64,000 nt of DNA from Prosthecobacter sp. GTDB taxonomy: Bacteria; Verrucomicrobiota; Verrucomicrobiia; Verrucomicrobiales; Verrucomicrobiaceae. Within the stretch, counting starts at the first letter, position 1. Each line of letters opens with the position of its first letter. The notes under the pieces are model-generated. The model was not told the DNA's origin, searched no databases, and was given only the letters and a program-made list of their open reading frames with translations. This document shows, one piece after another, positions 16,304-25,156 of this stretch. The position numbers were made by a program, and so were the translations under genes. Location of the stretch: NCBI RefSeq assembly GCF_020439865.1, contig NZ_JAGRPF010000147.1:1-64000 (forward strand), in the 5' to 3' direction.

Positions 16304-18085
16304 ATGAGCACTGATTCACGCCCTTCATCCTCTCATGCCGGTTCAAAGCCCGGTGGTGGCTGGACTCCTCCCACGGTCGAAGAACTGCAGGCTCTGCTGC
16401 CGCAATACGAGATTGTTTCGATGCTCGGTCATGGCGGCATGGGGGCGGTTTACAAAGGTCGGCAGAAGTCGCTCGACCGTGTCGTGGCCATCAAAATCCT
16501 CCCGCCGGGGCTGGACAATGACGACGCGAAATTTGTGGAGCGCTTTCAGAACGAGGCGCGCACGATGGCGAAGCTGAATCATCCCGGCATCGTCAGCGTG
16601 TATGATTTCGGCGAGACGGCGGAGGGCCAACTCTACTTCATCATGGAGTATGTGGACGGCACCGATGTGGCGAAGATGATCCAGTCCAGCGGCAAGCTGC
16701 CGCAGGACTATGCGCTGGCCATCACGGCCCATGTCTGTGATGCGCTGGGCTACGCGCATGCGAACGGCGTGGTGCATCGCGACATCAAGCCCGCGAACAT
16801 CCTCATCAACATGCAGGGGCAGATCAAGGTGGCCGACTTCGGTCTGGCCAAGATCGACGACCCCACCCAGAGCGGTTTGACAAAAACGGGCTACGCCATG
16901 GGCACACCGGACTACGTCTCGCCCGAGGCGCTCATCATGGGCAGCAGCATCGACGGACGTGCCGACCTGTATGCCGTGGGGGTCATGCTGTATCAGATGC
17001 TCACCGGCGAAGTTCCGCGCGGCCTGTTTCAGATGCCGAACATCCGCACCAATGGCGAGACCGATCCGCGCTTCGACGCCATCATCAGCAAGGCGATGCA
17101 GACAGATCGTGAGTCGCGCTACCAGACGGCGATGGATCTGCGCCGTGCACTCGACGTGATCCTGAGCACGCCGCACATCAAACAGGATGCTTCCAAGGCT
17201 GTCGCCGCCGTGCCGCAGCAGGCCGTGGACCAGACGCCGGGCAAACGTTCTGCCGTTGCGGTGAAACCCGGCACAAGAGGGCCAAAGCCTCCGCAGGGGA
17301 GCACAGACCATGCAGCGGACAGAAATGTGAGCGCTCCTGCCAGGAAGTCGCCGCCGGGTCTGTGGCTCGGCATCACGGCCGTACTCCTTGTGGTCGGCGG
17401 GATCGCGTTCATGCTCAGCGGAGGCAAGCCCAAGCCTGACACTGCGTTTGCTTCGCAGGCTTCAAAACCTCCTGCCAAAACGGCCGAGGCACCCAAGCCC
17501 AATCCAACACCCGTTTCGACTCAGGCACCGAAACCCGCTCCTTCCGCGAGCACCATTGCCGCATCGAGTGACGGCTGGATCGACGGCCTCGCCGAGTTTC
17601 TGGCTTCTCAGGCCGATGGCACCACAGGACCGCTGAAGCAGGAAGGAAATGCCTGGCGCTTTGTGGGGCCTAGCGGGGTGTACTTGGGATCAAAACTTCC
17701 TGTCGAAGGAAGAGCCAACGTAGCAGTGCGCTACACGGGCCGTCATGGTGGTGGCGCAGCGATCAACATCATACAGCGCAGTCAAAAAGCGGGCGGCAAT
17801 TTCTATGAGGCGAACCTCTGGAATAATGGCAGGGCAAAAATCGTTCGAGCGATCGACGGACAGAAGACCACGCTCGCCGACTACGCTGAGTCTCCCGGTT
17901 ACGACCAAGGCGTCAGGCATGTTTTTGAGTTTCGCGCACAGGGCGATGTTCTCACACTCCTGGTGGACGGAGAGACGCGCGGCTCCGTTCAGGATGGCAC
18001 TTTCCCCGATGGCAAGCTGCAGGTCACCGGCGGGCTGATCGACAAGATCGAATATCGCGCGCTCGGCGATGCCAAGACCCCGTAG
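16304..18085 (+). CDS. Receptor-type Ser/Thr protein kinase with extracytoplasmic DUF1080/LamG-like domain
   Basis: 593 residues. The kinase domain spans about 35-290: G-loop L-G-H-G-G-M-G (41-47), K64, H-R-D-I-K-P-A-N with catalytic D160, and D-F-G with D178, all intact, so it should be active. A Pro/Lys/Ala-rich linker follows, then one transmembrane segment (about 353-371), a second Pro-rich linker and a C-terminal beta-rich domain (about 425-593) resembling DUF1080/concanavalin-like sugar-binding domains. The natural reading is a cytoplasmic kinase with a periplasmic carbohydrate sensor. Two PEP-CTERM genes separate it from an ECF sigma factor of the kinase-associated type. Confidence 0.9.
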   Translation: MSTDSRPSSSHAGSKPGGGWTPPTVEELQALLPQYEIVSMLGHGGMGAVYKGRQKSLDRVVAIKILPPGLDNDDAKFVERFQNEARTMAKLNHPGIVSVYDFGETAEGQLYFIMEYVDGTDVAKMIQSSGKLPQDYALAITAHVCDALGYAHANGVVHRDIKPANILINMQGQIKVADFGLAKIDDPTQSGLTKTGYAMGTPDYVSPEALIMGSSIDGRADLYAVGVMLYQMLTGEVPRGLFQMPNIRTNGETDPRFDAIISKAMQTDRESRYQTAMDLRRALDVILSTPHIKQDASKAVAAVPQQAVDQTPGKRSAVAVKPGTRGPKPPQGSTDHAADRNVSAPARKSPPGLWLGITAVLLVVGGIAFMLSGGKPKPDTAFASQASKPPAKTAEAPKPNPTPVSTQAPKPAPSASTIAASSDGWIDGLAEFLASQADGTTGPLKQEGNAWRFVGPSGVYLGSKLPVEGRANVAVRYTGRHGGGAAINIIQRSQKAGGNFYEANLWNNGRAKIVRAIDGQKTTLADYAESPGYDQGVRHVFEFRAQGDVLTLLVDGETRGSVQDGTFPDGKLQVTGGLIDKIEYRALGDAKTP

Positions 18086-18231
18086 CGTCAGCAGTCAAAG
18101 CAGATGGCCGGCTCTGATCTCGCTGTGAATGTCACGACCGGTTTCCATTCCCAGTCGAGGATGGGGGCAGTCTTTTTAGCCCGTTTGCCAGTGGCAGCAT
18201 CGGATTACACGGATACCGCGGCTCGATTAGG

Positions 18232-19023
18232 TCAGCGTTTGCGGCGCAGGATGATCCCGCAGATGCCGAGCGCGGCGAGCAGGGTGCGGGAGGGCTCGGG
18301 TGCTGCGGTGGTCTCGATGTAAAGATTGTCGATCTTGTTGCCCTCGTAAAGGCCGGTGCGCAGCATCATGCGGTTCCACTGGGTAGGGTCTTGACCTGAG
18401 GTAAGATTCAAGTTGATGTCTTGAAGACCGGAGACCGCCGAGTAGCCGAGATCCCCATCGGTGAGATTCTTGTAGAACAGGCTGCCGCTGCCATCTCCGC
18501 CGTTGGCGGTAAGATCCATCACCAGTTGCAAGCTGATCCAGTCGTCGAAGTTCAGCGTGCCCGGAAGGACCGGTCCCGAGCCGTTGATGACCAGACCATT
18601 GCCATTCAAGCCGAAGAAAGCCGACTGCGTCGAGGCAATGGGAGAGGAGTTGAGGTAGAAGAGCGACTGGTTGTTCACGCCACCGTTGCCGCCGTCTACG
18701 TAACGGGTGTCAAAGCCCAGTGTGAGCGAGGTCACCCCTGAAAGGCTACCGAAGGAGAAGGTACCATCGTTGCTGCGTCCGGCAAAATTACTGCCTGTGC
18801 TCCCTGCCGTGCCGACAACAGTGCTGGTGTTAGTGCCGCTGCCGGTGCTGACGATGAAGGCATCACCTCCCAATCCCGTCCAGTTGTCCTGTCCTGCGAG
18901 ATTGTTGCCACTAGTAAGGCTCTCAAAGTTGTAGGTGAAGACGGCGGCAGAAGCGGCCAGTTCTGAGAGCGCTAACGCAACTGTCAGAATGAGGGGTATG
19001 AGGAGGCTGGGCTGGGTTTTCAT
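18232..19023 (-). CDS. PEP-CTERM sorting-domain protein (LamG-like)
   Basis: 263 residues. It has an N-terminal signal peptide (ending A-A-S-A-A), a beta-rich body (about 28-235) with Gly/Ser/Asn-rich strands like concanavalin/LamG folds, and a C-terminal tripartite sorting tail: P-E-P-S, a hydrophobic segment (L-L-A-A-L-G-I-C-G-I-I-L) and R-R-K-R. Such proteins are processed by exosortase and displayed on the surface or released. The gene converges on the Ser/Thr kinase gene, with a 146-base gap that contains no gene. It is 14 bases downstream of a second PEP-CTERM gene and probably shares its transcript. Confidence 0.88.
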   Translation of the reverse strand: MKTQPSLLIPLILTVALALSELAASAAVFTYNFESLTSGNNLAGQDNWTGLGGDAFIVSTGSGTNTSTVVGTAGSTGSNFAGRSNDGTFSFGSLSGVTSLTLGFDTRYVDGGNGGVNNQSLFYLNSSPIASTQSAFFGLNGNGLVINGSGPVLPGTLNFDDWISLQLVMDLTANGGDGSGSLFYKNLTDGDLGYSAVSGLQDINLNLTSGQDPTQWNRMMLRTGLYEGNKIDNLYIETTAAPEPSRTLLAALGICGIILRRKR

Positions 19024-19037
19024 AGAGAGGAGATGGT

Positions 19038-19874
19038 TCAGGTCGTAGGTGCGGATGCTTTGCGACGACGGAACAGCAGCGAGGTCGTACCAGATGCCAG
19101 CAGCAGAACCCGCGATGGCTCGGGCACACCATAGGCGATGCCCGAATCGCTGCCGATACCTGGCGAACTGACGAGTCCGTTGAACTGGTCATAGACCTCG
19201 ATGCCGGTGAGCGTGAGTTGGAGATTGCTGGCACTCGCGGAGCCGCTGGATGCTGCCACGCTGCCAGAATAGCTGCTGTAGGCTTCCAAGCTGAAATTGA
19301 GATCGAAGGGCGTGCCAAACGTGAAGTTTAGACCGGAGACGTTGAAGTCGGTCATTGCGTCACCGAGGAAACCCGAGGAGGCAGGACTGGAGATCTCCTG
19401 ACCGAAGCGGCTGAATGAATTCCCGTTCACGGCGCCACTGAGAACATAATTGGCCTGGGCATTCGAGGAGTCACCGCCGTTTGCGGCGGCCAGCGATCCC
19501 GAAAGGGAAAAATAGAGCTTCAGTGATCCGAGACCTGATCCTCCCACGATGGTGAGCGAGTCCACCCAGCCTGCCTTGGCTGAAGTGCTGGCTGACGCGT
19601 CACCGATCGTCGTATTGGTGATGCTGGAAACCAGCAAACTGCCAAAGTCTGCCGTGGCGGTGGCCGTCGTGGTGTATTGGGACAAAGACCCGCTCAGCGG
19701 CCCGGTTGCCTGGGTGACCTCGGCCGGGTCGTTGTTGCTCGAGAACGGCACCGGGGTCGGATCATTGTAACTCGCGGCGAAATCCACCACCACGTTTGCG
19801 GCATGACTCGGCGCCGCAGGTGCGAGCAAAAACAGGCCCGCAACAGCCAGCAGACGAGTATTTATCGCCTTCAT
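19038..19874 (-). CDS. PEP-CTERM sorting-domain protein
   Basis: 278 residues from 19874. Signal peptide (L-L-A-V-A-G-L-F-L-L-A-P-A-A-P-S-H-A), then a Ser/Gly/Ala-rich, beta-rich body with no named domain. The C-terminus reads V-P-E-P-S-R-V, a hydrophobic stretch and F-R-R-R-K. A longer reading of the frame reaches 20012 but adds residues with no signal character. An ATG five codons upstream (19889) is an equally possible start. The body resembles other PEP-CTERM surface proteins in composition only. The 182-base gap to the divergent sigma factor gene presumably holds both promoters. Confidence 0.85.
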   Translation of the reverse strand: MKAINTRLLAVAGLFLLAPAAPSHAANVVVDFAASYNDPTPVPFSSNNDPAEVTQATGPLSGSLSQYTTTATATADFGSLLVSSITNTTIGDASASTSAKAGWVDSLTIVGGSGLGSLKLYFSLSGSLAAANGGDSSNAQANYVLSGAVNGNSFSRFGQEISSPASSGFLGDAMTDFNVSGLNFTFGTPFDLNFSLEAYSSYSGSVAASSGSASASNLQLTLTGIEVYDQFNGLVSSPGIGSDSGIAYGVPEPSRVLLLASGTTSLLFRRRKASAPTT

Positions 19875-20006
19875 GGGGGGGATGATCATAATTGGACGCG
19901 TGTTTAACAAGCTTTTTTTAATGTGGACACCGATGTATTTGTGGCGGTTTGGGGGTGCTGATCGGCAACTCCCGCCCGTCAATCTCTCGAAAGAATTCCG
20001 GCCGTG

Positions 20007-20023
20007 TTTCACTTGCCGTGAAA
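20007..20023. promoter_or_regulatory. Inverted repeat upstream of the ECF sigma gene
   Basis: TTTCAC and GTGAAA are separated by TTGCC and lie 33 bases before the sigma factor start, inside the divergent gap. This could be an operator or part of an autoregulated promoter. I found no clear -35/-10 pair. Confidence 0.3.
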
Positions 20024-20056
20024 TAAATCTCCCAGACTCTGGTCGCGCGCCCCTTC

Positions 20057-20818
20057 ATGCCACCCACCCCCACCAGTGATGACCCTCGTAGCCGTGACAC
20101 GCTGCTGGGAGTCGCCTTTCCCACCACACAATGGAGTCTGGTGCTTCAAGCGCAGAAAGATGGCGCTGAAGCGGCCCGGGCGCTCAATGAGCTGTGCAGC
20201 CGTTACTGGTATCCCATCTATGCCTACCTGCGCTGTCGCGGCTTTCCACGGCCGGATGCGCAGGACATCACCCAGAGCTTCTTCCTGCGTGCCGTCACAG
20301 AAGGTCTCGTCAAAAATGCCGATCAAACCCGCGGGCGTCTGCGCTCGTTCCTCCTCGGCGCCCTGAGCCGCCACCTAACGGATCATCTGAGACGTGAAAA
20401 TGCCGAAAAACGCGGCGGGCGCGCCATCGTGCTGCCGTTGCAATGCCACACATCGGAGGAGCGCTATGAGCGCGATCTCATCGATCACCGTGATCCAGAA
20501 TCGCTCTATCTGGCGGCGTGGGCACGCGAATTGATCGACCGCGTGCGTGAGAGGCTTCGTGCGCATTATACTCGGACAAAGCGAGCCGAAATTTTTGAGC
20601 TCCTGCACGGGTGTCTTTCCCTGGATGAACAGGCCACACCTTACCGTGAGCTTTCCACACAGCTCAACGTTTCCGAAGCCGCCCTGCGTCTCCAAGTCTT
20701 TCGCCTGCGCCGTCGATTCGGCAAAATGCTACGTGAGGAAGTCGCGCTAACGGTCGAAACTCCGGAGGAATTGGACGAGGAACTGTCGTGGCTCTCCAGG
20801 GTGCTTCGTGGGGACTGA
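20057..20818 (+). CDS. ECF-type RNA polymerase sigma factor
   Basis: 253 residues. The opening T-T-Q-W-S-L-V-L-Q-A is typical of the ECF groups expanded in Planctomycetes and Verrucomicrobia and often linked to Ser/Thr kinases. Region 2 spans about 40-115 (W-Y-P-I-Y-A-Y-L-R, D-A-Q-D-I-T-Q-S-F-F, R-G-R-L-R-S-F-L). Region 4 spans about 180-235 (Y-R-E-L-S-T-Q-L-N-V-S-E-A-A-L-R-L-Q-V-F-R-L-R-R-R-F, a helix-turn-helix). There is no adjacent anti-sigma gene. Its targets may include the divergent PEP-CTERM genes; that is inference from position. Confidence 0.9.
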   Translation: MPPTPTSDDPRSRDTLLGVAFPTTQWSLVLQAQKDGAEAARALNELCSRYWYPIYAYLRCRGFPRPDAQDITQSFFLRAVTEGLVKNADQTRGRLRSFLLGALSRHLTDHLRRENAEKRGGRAIVLPLQCHTSEERYERDLIDHRDPESLYLAAWARELIDRVRERLRAHYTRTKRAEIFELLHGCLSLDEQATPYRELSTQLNVSEAALRLQVFRLRRRFGKMLREEVALTVETPEELDEELSWLSRVLRGD

Positions 20819-20825
20819 GCATCCC

Positions 20826-21725
20826 TTATTTCCGCGTAATCTCCACGATTACCGCCTTCTGCGCATGCAGACGATTTTCGGCCTGGTCGAAGATCAGATC
20901 GGCGTGGGCTTCCATGACTTCTTCGGTGATTTCCTTGCCACGATAGGCGGGGAGGCAGTGCATCACGAGGGCGCCGGGGTTGGCGCGCTTAAGCAGCGCG
21001 TCGTTGATCTGCCAGGGCTTCAGGATTTCGATGCGGTCGGAGCTTTCGGCTTCCTTGCCCATGCTGACCCAGACGTCGGTGTAGAGCACGTCGCAGCCTT
21101 TCGCGGCCTCGACGGGGTCATCGACGATTCGGATGGTCTTCGACGGCACGTTGCGCATGAAGCTCTCCTGCGGCTGGAAGGCTTTCGGAGCACCGATGAC
21201 GAGCTCGAATCCGAGATGGACGGACGCCCAGATCCAGGAACGGGCCATGTTGCAGTCGCCGTCGCCGAGGAAGCACACGCGTTTGCCTTGCCAGCCGCCA
21301 AGACGTTCCTTGATCGTCTGCAAGTCGGCCAGCACCTGGCAGGGATGCTCGTCGTCGGTGAGCGCGTTGATGGTGGGAATGCCGCTGTATTGCGCGAAGT
21401 CCACCACGTCCTGCTGTGCGAAGGTGCGGATGACCGCGCCGTGAATCATGCGGCCCATCACGCGGGCGGTGTCCTTGATCGGTTCACCACGGCCGAGCTG
21501 GATGTCTGCGCTGGAGAGAAACATCACCTGGCCGCCCAGCTCACGGATGCCGACTTCAAAACTCACACGCGTGCGTGTCGAGGACTTGCTGAAAATGAGG
21601 GCCCATTGCTGGCCGGTGAGCACCTGCGGCGAAGCCTTGCGATCTTTTTTCAGCACGCAGGCCAGATCGACAAGCTTCTCGATTTGTTCCTGAGTCAGTT
21701 CTTCGATTGAAAGGAGGTGGTTCAT
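20826..21725 (-). CDS. argF: Ornithine carbamoyltransferase
   Basis: Makes citrulline from ornithine and carbamoyl phosphate. It has 299 residues with S-S-T-R-T-R (carbamoyl-phosphate loop), H-P-C-Q-V-L-A-D, D-V-W-V-S-M-G-K-E (ornithine loop) and M-H-C-L-P-A-Y-R. The S-M-G loop favours ornithine over acetylornithine or succinylornithine as substrate. Its ATG overlaps the argD stop by 4 bases, so it is the last gene of argCJBDF. It converges on the sigma factor gene with a 7-base gap. Confidence 0.95.
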   Translation of the reverse strand: MNHLLSIEELTQEQIEKLVDLACVLKKDRKASPQVLTGQQWALIFSKSSTRTRVSFEVGIRELGGQVMFLSSADIQLGRGEPIKDTARVMGRMIHGAVIRTFAQQDVVDFAQYSGIPTINALTDDEHPCQVLADLQTIKERLGGWQGKRVCFLGDGDCNMARSWIWASVHLGFELVIGAPKAFQPQESFMRNVPSKTIRIVDDPVEAAKGCDVLYTDVWVSMGKEAESSDRIEILKPWQINDALLKRANPGALVMHCLPAYRGKEITEEVMEAHADLIFDQAENRLHAQKAVIVEITRK

Positions 21726-22969
21726 GAGTTGGCGGATGACGCGAGCTGGTCGAGCACGCTCTTGAAGAGGGTCAGGCCTTCGGCGACATGCGCCTCGGTG
21801 ATGTTCAGCGGCGAGAGCCAGCGGACGACGTTTGGACCGGCGGGGGTGACCATCATGCCGGCGTCGAGCAGCTTCTGCGCGAGGAAGATGGAGGCAGGTT
21901 TGTCACCGGCCTTCGATTTGAAGGCTTCGGCATTGAGTTCCCAGCCGATGAAGAGGCCGAGCTGGCGGATTTCTTTGATCAGCGGGTGATTCCACGTGCG
22001 CGCAGCGGTGGAAATCGCCGCGCCGCGTTCCTTGGCGTTGTCGCAGAGGTTTTCATCCAAAATCGTGCGCAGTGTGGCGATGCCGACCGCGCTGGCGAGC
22101 GGCGAGCCGCCATACGTGGTGCCGTGCGTGCCGGGGCCGAGCGTCTTGCTGAGATCGCGACGATCGTTGACCCAGAACGAGCCGAGCGGGAAGCCGCTGC
22201 CGATTGCCTTGGCCCAACTGATGCCGTCGGGCTGGATTTCGTCACCGGGAATGATGCTGCGCCATCCAGCCATCTCGCCGGCACGGCCAAAGCCGACCTG
22301 CACTTCGTCGAGCAACAGCAGCAGATTCTTTTCGCGGCACAAACGCTGCGCAGCACGCAGGAACTCGGGCGTGGCGGGATTCACGCCGCTCTCGCCTTGA
22401 ATAGGCTCCAGGAGGATGGCGACGGTTTTGTCCGTGATCGCGGCTTCCAGCGCGGCGACGTCGTTGAAGGTCGAATAGACAAACCCTGGAGGCAACGGAC
22501 CGAAGCCGCCGTGAATCTTTTCCTGCGCCGTTGCGGTCATCGCACCAAACGTGCGGCCGTGGAACGAGCCGCTGAAAGTGATGATCTCGTAGCGGCCGCC
22601 GGTCTGCTGGCCGTATTTGCGGGCGAGCTTGAGCAGGCCTTCGTTCGCCTCCGCGCCACTGTTGCAGAAGAAGCACTTGCCGGCGATGCCGACGCATTCC
22701 TCGACGAGAATGCGTGCGAGTTCGGCCTGCTTGTCGATGCAGTACCAGTTCGAAACGTGAATGAGCGTGTTCGCCTGTTCCGTCATCGCTTTCACGACGG
22801 TCGGCGGGCAATGGCCGAGCGGGCAGACGGCGACGCCGCCTGCGAAGTCGAGATACTTCTTCCCGTCGCGGTCCCAGACATACGGGCCTTCGCCACGCAC
22901 GGGCCAGACGTTGTAACGGCCGTAGTTTGGCAGGACGTACTCCTGCATCAGTTGATCACTCGTCTTCAT
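21722..22969 (-). CDS. argD: Acetylornithine aminotransferase
   Basis: PLP enzyme of the class III aminotransferase family converting N-acetylglutamate semialdehyde to N-acetylornithine. It has 415 residues with F-C-N-S-G-A-E-A-N-E, S-F-H-G-R-T-F-G-A-M, L-L-L-L-D-E-V-Q-V-G-F-G-R and the PLP-lysine region S-W-A-K-A-I-G-S-G-F-P-L-G. The Q-P-D-G-I-S before that Lys is slightly unusual for ArgD (more often P-D-I-M-T), but the operon context settles the call. Seven bases separate it from the argB stop. Confidence 0.93.
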   Translation of the reverse strand: MKTSDQLMQEYVLPNYGRYNVWPVRGEGPYVWDRDGKKYLDFAGGVAVCPLGHCPPTVVKAMTEQANTLIHVSNWYCIDKQAELARILVEECVGIAGKCFFCNSGAEANEGLLKLARKYGQQTGGRYEIITFSGSFHGRTFGAMTATAQEKIHGGFGPLPPGFVYSTFNDVAALEAAITDKTVAILLEPIQGESGVNPATPEFLRAAQRLCREKNLLLLLDEVQVGFGRAGEMAGWRSIIPGDEIQPDGISWAKAIGSGFPLGSFWVNDRRDLSKTLGPGTHGTTYGGSPLASAVGIATLRTILDENLCDNAKERGAAISTAARTWNHPLIKEIRQLGLFIGWELNAEAFKSKAGDKPASIFLAQKLLDAGMMVTPAGPNVVRWLSPLNITEAHVAEGLTLFKSVLDQLASSANS

Positions 22970-22975
22970 CCTCGG

Positions 22976-23833
22976 TTACAAATGGATTTCCGTGCCGATG
23001 CCGCCGTCGGTGAAGATTTCGAGAATGAGCGCATGCGGCAGGCGGCCGTCGATCAGATGCACCTTGCCCACGCCGCCGCGCAGCGAATCGAGCGATGAAT
23101 CCACCTTCGGAATCATACCGCCGCTGATCACGTTTTCGGTCTTCAGTTTCGCGATGCTGGCTTCGTCGAGGCTCGGGATGAGGGTCGCGTCATCCTTCGG
23201 ATCACGCATCACGCCGCGCACGTCGCTGAGGAAGATGAGCTTCGTGGCCTTGAGGCGTTTCGCGAGCGCACACGCGGCGAGGTCTGCGTTCACGTTGAGC
23301 GTTTTGCCGGAGGCGAGTTCGCGTGCGACAGGGGAGACGACAGGCACGAATTCACCGGCCACGGCGGCCTGGATCAAGCCGGTCCGGCAGTCATTCACTT
23401 CGCCGACCCAGCCGAGATCACCCTTCATCTTGTCGCCAAGAAAGACTTCCGTGCCGGGAATGCCGACGGCCTTGCCGCCGAAGGCGTTGATCTTGTTCAC
23501 GATTTCCGGGTTGATCACGCGGGCGAGCGTCTCCTCGACGATCTTGATTGTTTCGTCGTCAGTGACGCGCATGCCATTGATGAACTTGGCCTGCAGGCCG
23601 GACTCGTTCATTGCCTTGGAGATTGCCTTGCCGCCGCCATGCACGATGACGGGGTTGATGCCCACGGCTTCGAGGAACACGACGTCACGCAGGAACGAAT
23701 CCACCTGCACCGGATCTTCCATGGCGCTGCCGCCGACCTTGATCAAAAACGTGCAGCCTCGGAAGCTCTGCATGTAGGGCAGGGCTTCGAGAAGTACGGC
23801 GGATTTGGTGATTTGGGCGTCGAGAGGATTCAT
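22976..23833 (-). CDS. argB: Acetylglutamate kinase
   Basis: Phosphorylates N-acetylglutamate. It has 285 residues with the amino-acid kinase fold: F-L-I-K-V-G-G-S-A-M, V-I-V-H-G-G-G-K-A-I and N-V-N-A-D-L-A-A. The length and the N-terminal helix before the kinase core (A-Q-I-T-K-S-A-V-L-L-E-A-L-P-Y) are typical of the hexameric, arginine-inhibited form, so feedback inhibition is likely. Third gene of the arg operon. Confidence 0.96.
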   Translation of the reverse strand: MNPLDAQITKSAVLLEALPYMQSFRGCTFLIKVGGSAMEDPVQVDSFLRDVVFLEAVGINPVIVHGGGKAISKAMNESGLQAKFINGMRVTDDETIKIVEETLARVINPEIVNKINAFGGKAVGIPGTEVFLGDKMKGDLGWVGEVNDCRTGLIQAAVAGEFVPVVSPVARELASGKTLNVNADLAACALAKRLKATKLIFLSDVRGVMRDPKDDATLIPSLDEASIAKLKTENVISGGMIPKVDSSLDSLRGGVGKVHLIDGRLPHALILEIFTDGGIGTEIHL

Positions 23834-23859
23834 CGCGATGAAAAAGATACGCGTGCCGA

Positions 23860-25155
23860 TCAGGCAAAGCCCTTCTGGCGTTTCGCGTGGATGGCGGCGG
23901 AGTATTCCGCGCTGTTGAAGTCCACATACTCCTCGGAGAGGTCGCTCGTGTAAACCGTGTAGCCGCTGGTGCCGAGGTTGAGGTCGATGGTGACGGTGAA
24001 CTTGGGCTCCTTCACGACCTTTTCCATTTCGGAGATCGGCGTCTTGGTGGCCAGTCCGCCTTTGCAGGCCTGGAGACCGCCGAAGTAGATGTCGATGAGC
24101 TCTTCACGGATGCGCGCGCCGGAGTAGCCGACGGCGTGAATGATGCGGCCCCAGTTTGGATCGCAGCCATGGAACGAGCACTTCACCAGCAGAGATTTCG
24201 CGACGGTTTCGGCGACTTTGCGGGCATCAGTTAGCGTGCGGGCATTGCGCACGCGGATTTCGACGAACTTGGTCACGCGCTCGCCGTCGCAGACGATCAT
24301 CTTGGCGAGTTCGAGCATCACCTTGTGCAGCGCACAGCGGAACAGCTCCGCCTCGGGCGAATTCTTGCGGATCGTCGGCACATCGGACTGGCCGTTGCTC
24401 ATTACGATCACCGTGTCGTTCGTGCTGGTGTCACCGTCGATGGTGATGCAGTTGAAGCTCTTCTCCACAGCGTAGCGCATCGAGCGATGGAGTTCATCCT
24501 TGCCAATCTTCGCATCGGTGGTGATGAAGCAGAGCATGGTTGCCATGTTCGGGCAGATCATGCCTGCGCCTTTGGCGATGCCGCCGATGCGGAAGCTGCC
24601 TTTGCCGCAGGGCACATCGACCGCAAACGTCTTCGGTCGAGTGTCGCTCGTCATGATGGCGCGCATGGCGTCCTCGCTGCCTTGATCGCTTAGTTTTTCA
24701 ACGGCGGCTGGCACCTTGGGCAGGATGCGTTCGATTGGCATCGGCATGCCGATGATGCCGGTGGAGCAGACCATTACCTGACGCATTTTCACGCCAAGCT
24801 CCTCCGCCACGGCCTTCGTCATGGCCTTGGCGTCTTGGATGCCCTGCACGCCGGTGCAGGCGTTGGCGTTGCCGCTGTTGGCAATGATGGCGCGGGTATC
24901 GCTCTCCTTGAGATGCTGCTGGCAAACGCGCACGCAGGCGGCCCGCACCTTGTTCGTGGTGAAGACAGCATCCGTCACCGTCGGAGTGTCTGAAACAATG
25001 AGCGCGAGGTCGAGACGCGTCGCCTCCGGATTCTTGATGCCGCAGTTCACGGCGCTGGCGCGGAAGCCCTTCGCGGCGGTCACGCCGCCTTCGATGACTT
25101 TAAATGGAACCCGGCCATTGCACGGATCGTCTTGGGATTTGTGGCTGTGAGGCAT
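23860..25155 (-). CDS. argJ: Glutamate N-acetyltransferase / amino-acid acetyltransferase
   Basis: Recycles the acetyl group from acetylornithine to glutamate. It has 431 residues with the self-cleavage site A-T-M-L-C-F-I-T-T-D-A (cleavage before the Thr), N-S-G-N-A-N-A-C-T-G and the substrate loop D-G-D-T-S-T-N-D-T. The presence of a separate argA in the window suggests that this ArgJ is monofunctional, or that ArgA is anaplerotic; sequence alone does not decide. The start is 2 bases after the argC stop. Confidence 0.95.
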   Translation of the reverse strand: MPHSHKSQDDPCNGRVPFKVIEGGVTAAKGFRASAVNCGIKNPEATRLDLALIVSDTPTVTDAVFTTNKVRAACVRVCQQHLKESDTRAIIANSGNANACTGVQGIQDAKAMTKAVAEELGVKMRQVMVCSTGIIGMPMPIERILPKVPAAVEKLSDQGSEDAMRAIMTSDTRPKTFAVDVPCGKGSFRIGGIAKGAGMICPNMATMLCFITTDAKIGKDELHRSMRYAVEKSFNCITIDGDTSTNDTVIVMSNGQSDVPTIRKNSPEAELFRCALHKVMLELAKMIVCDGERVTKFVEIRVRNARTLTDARKVAETVAKSLLVKCSFHGCDPNWGRIIHAVGYSGARIREELIDIYFGGLQACKGGLATKTPISEMEKVVKEPKFTVTIDLNLGTSGYTVYTSDLSEEYVDFNSAEYSAAIHAKRQKGFA

Positions 25156-25156
25156 G

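Noticed and set aside
21788..23098. 436-codon open frame antisense to argD
   Set aside because: argD motifs are clear on the minus strand and the antisense translation has no family character.
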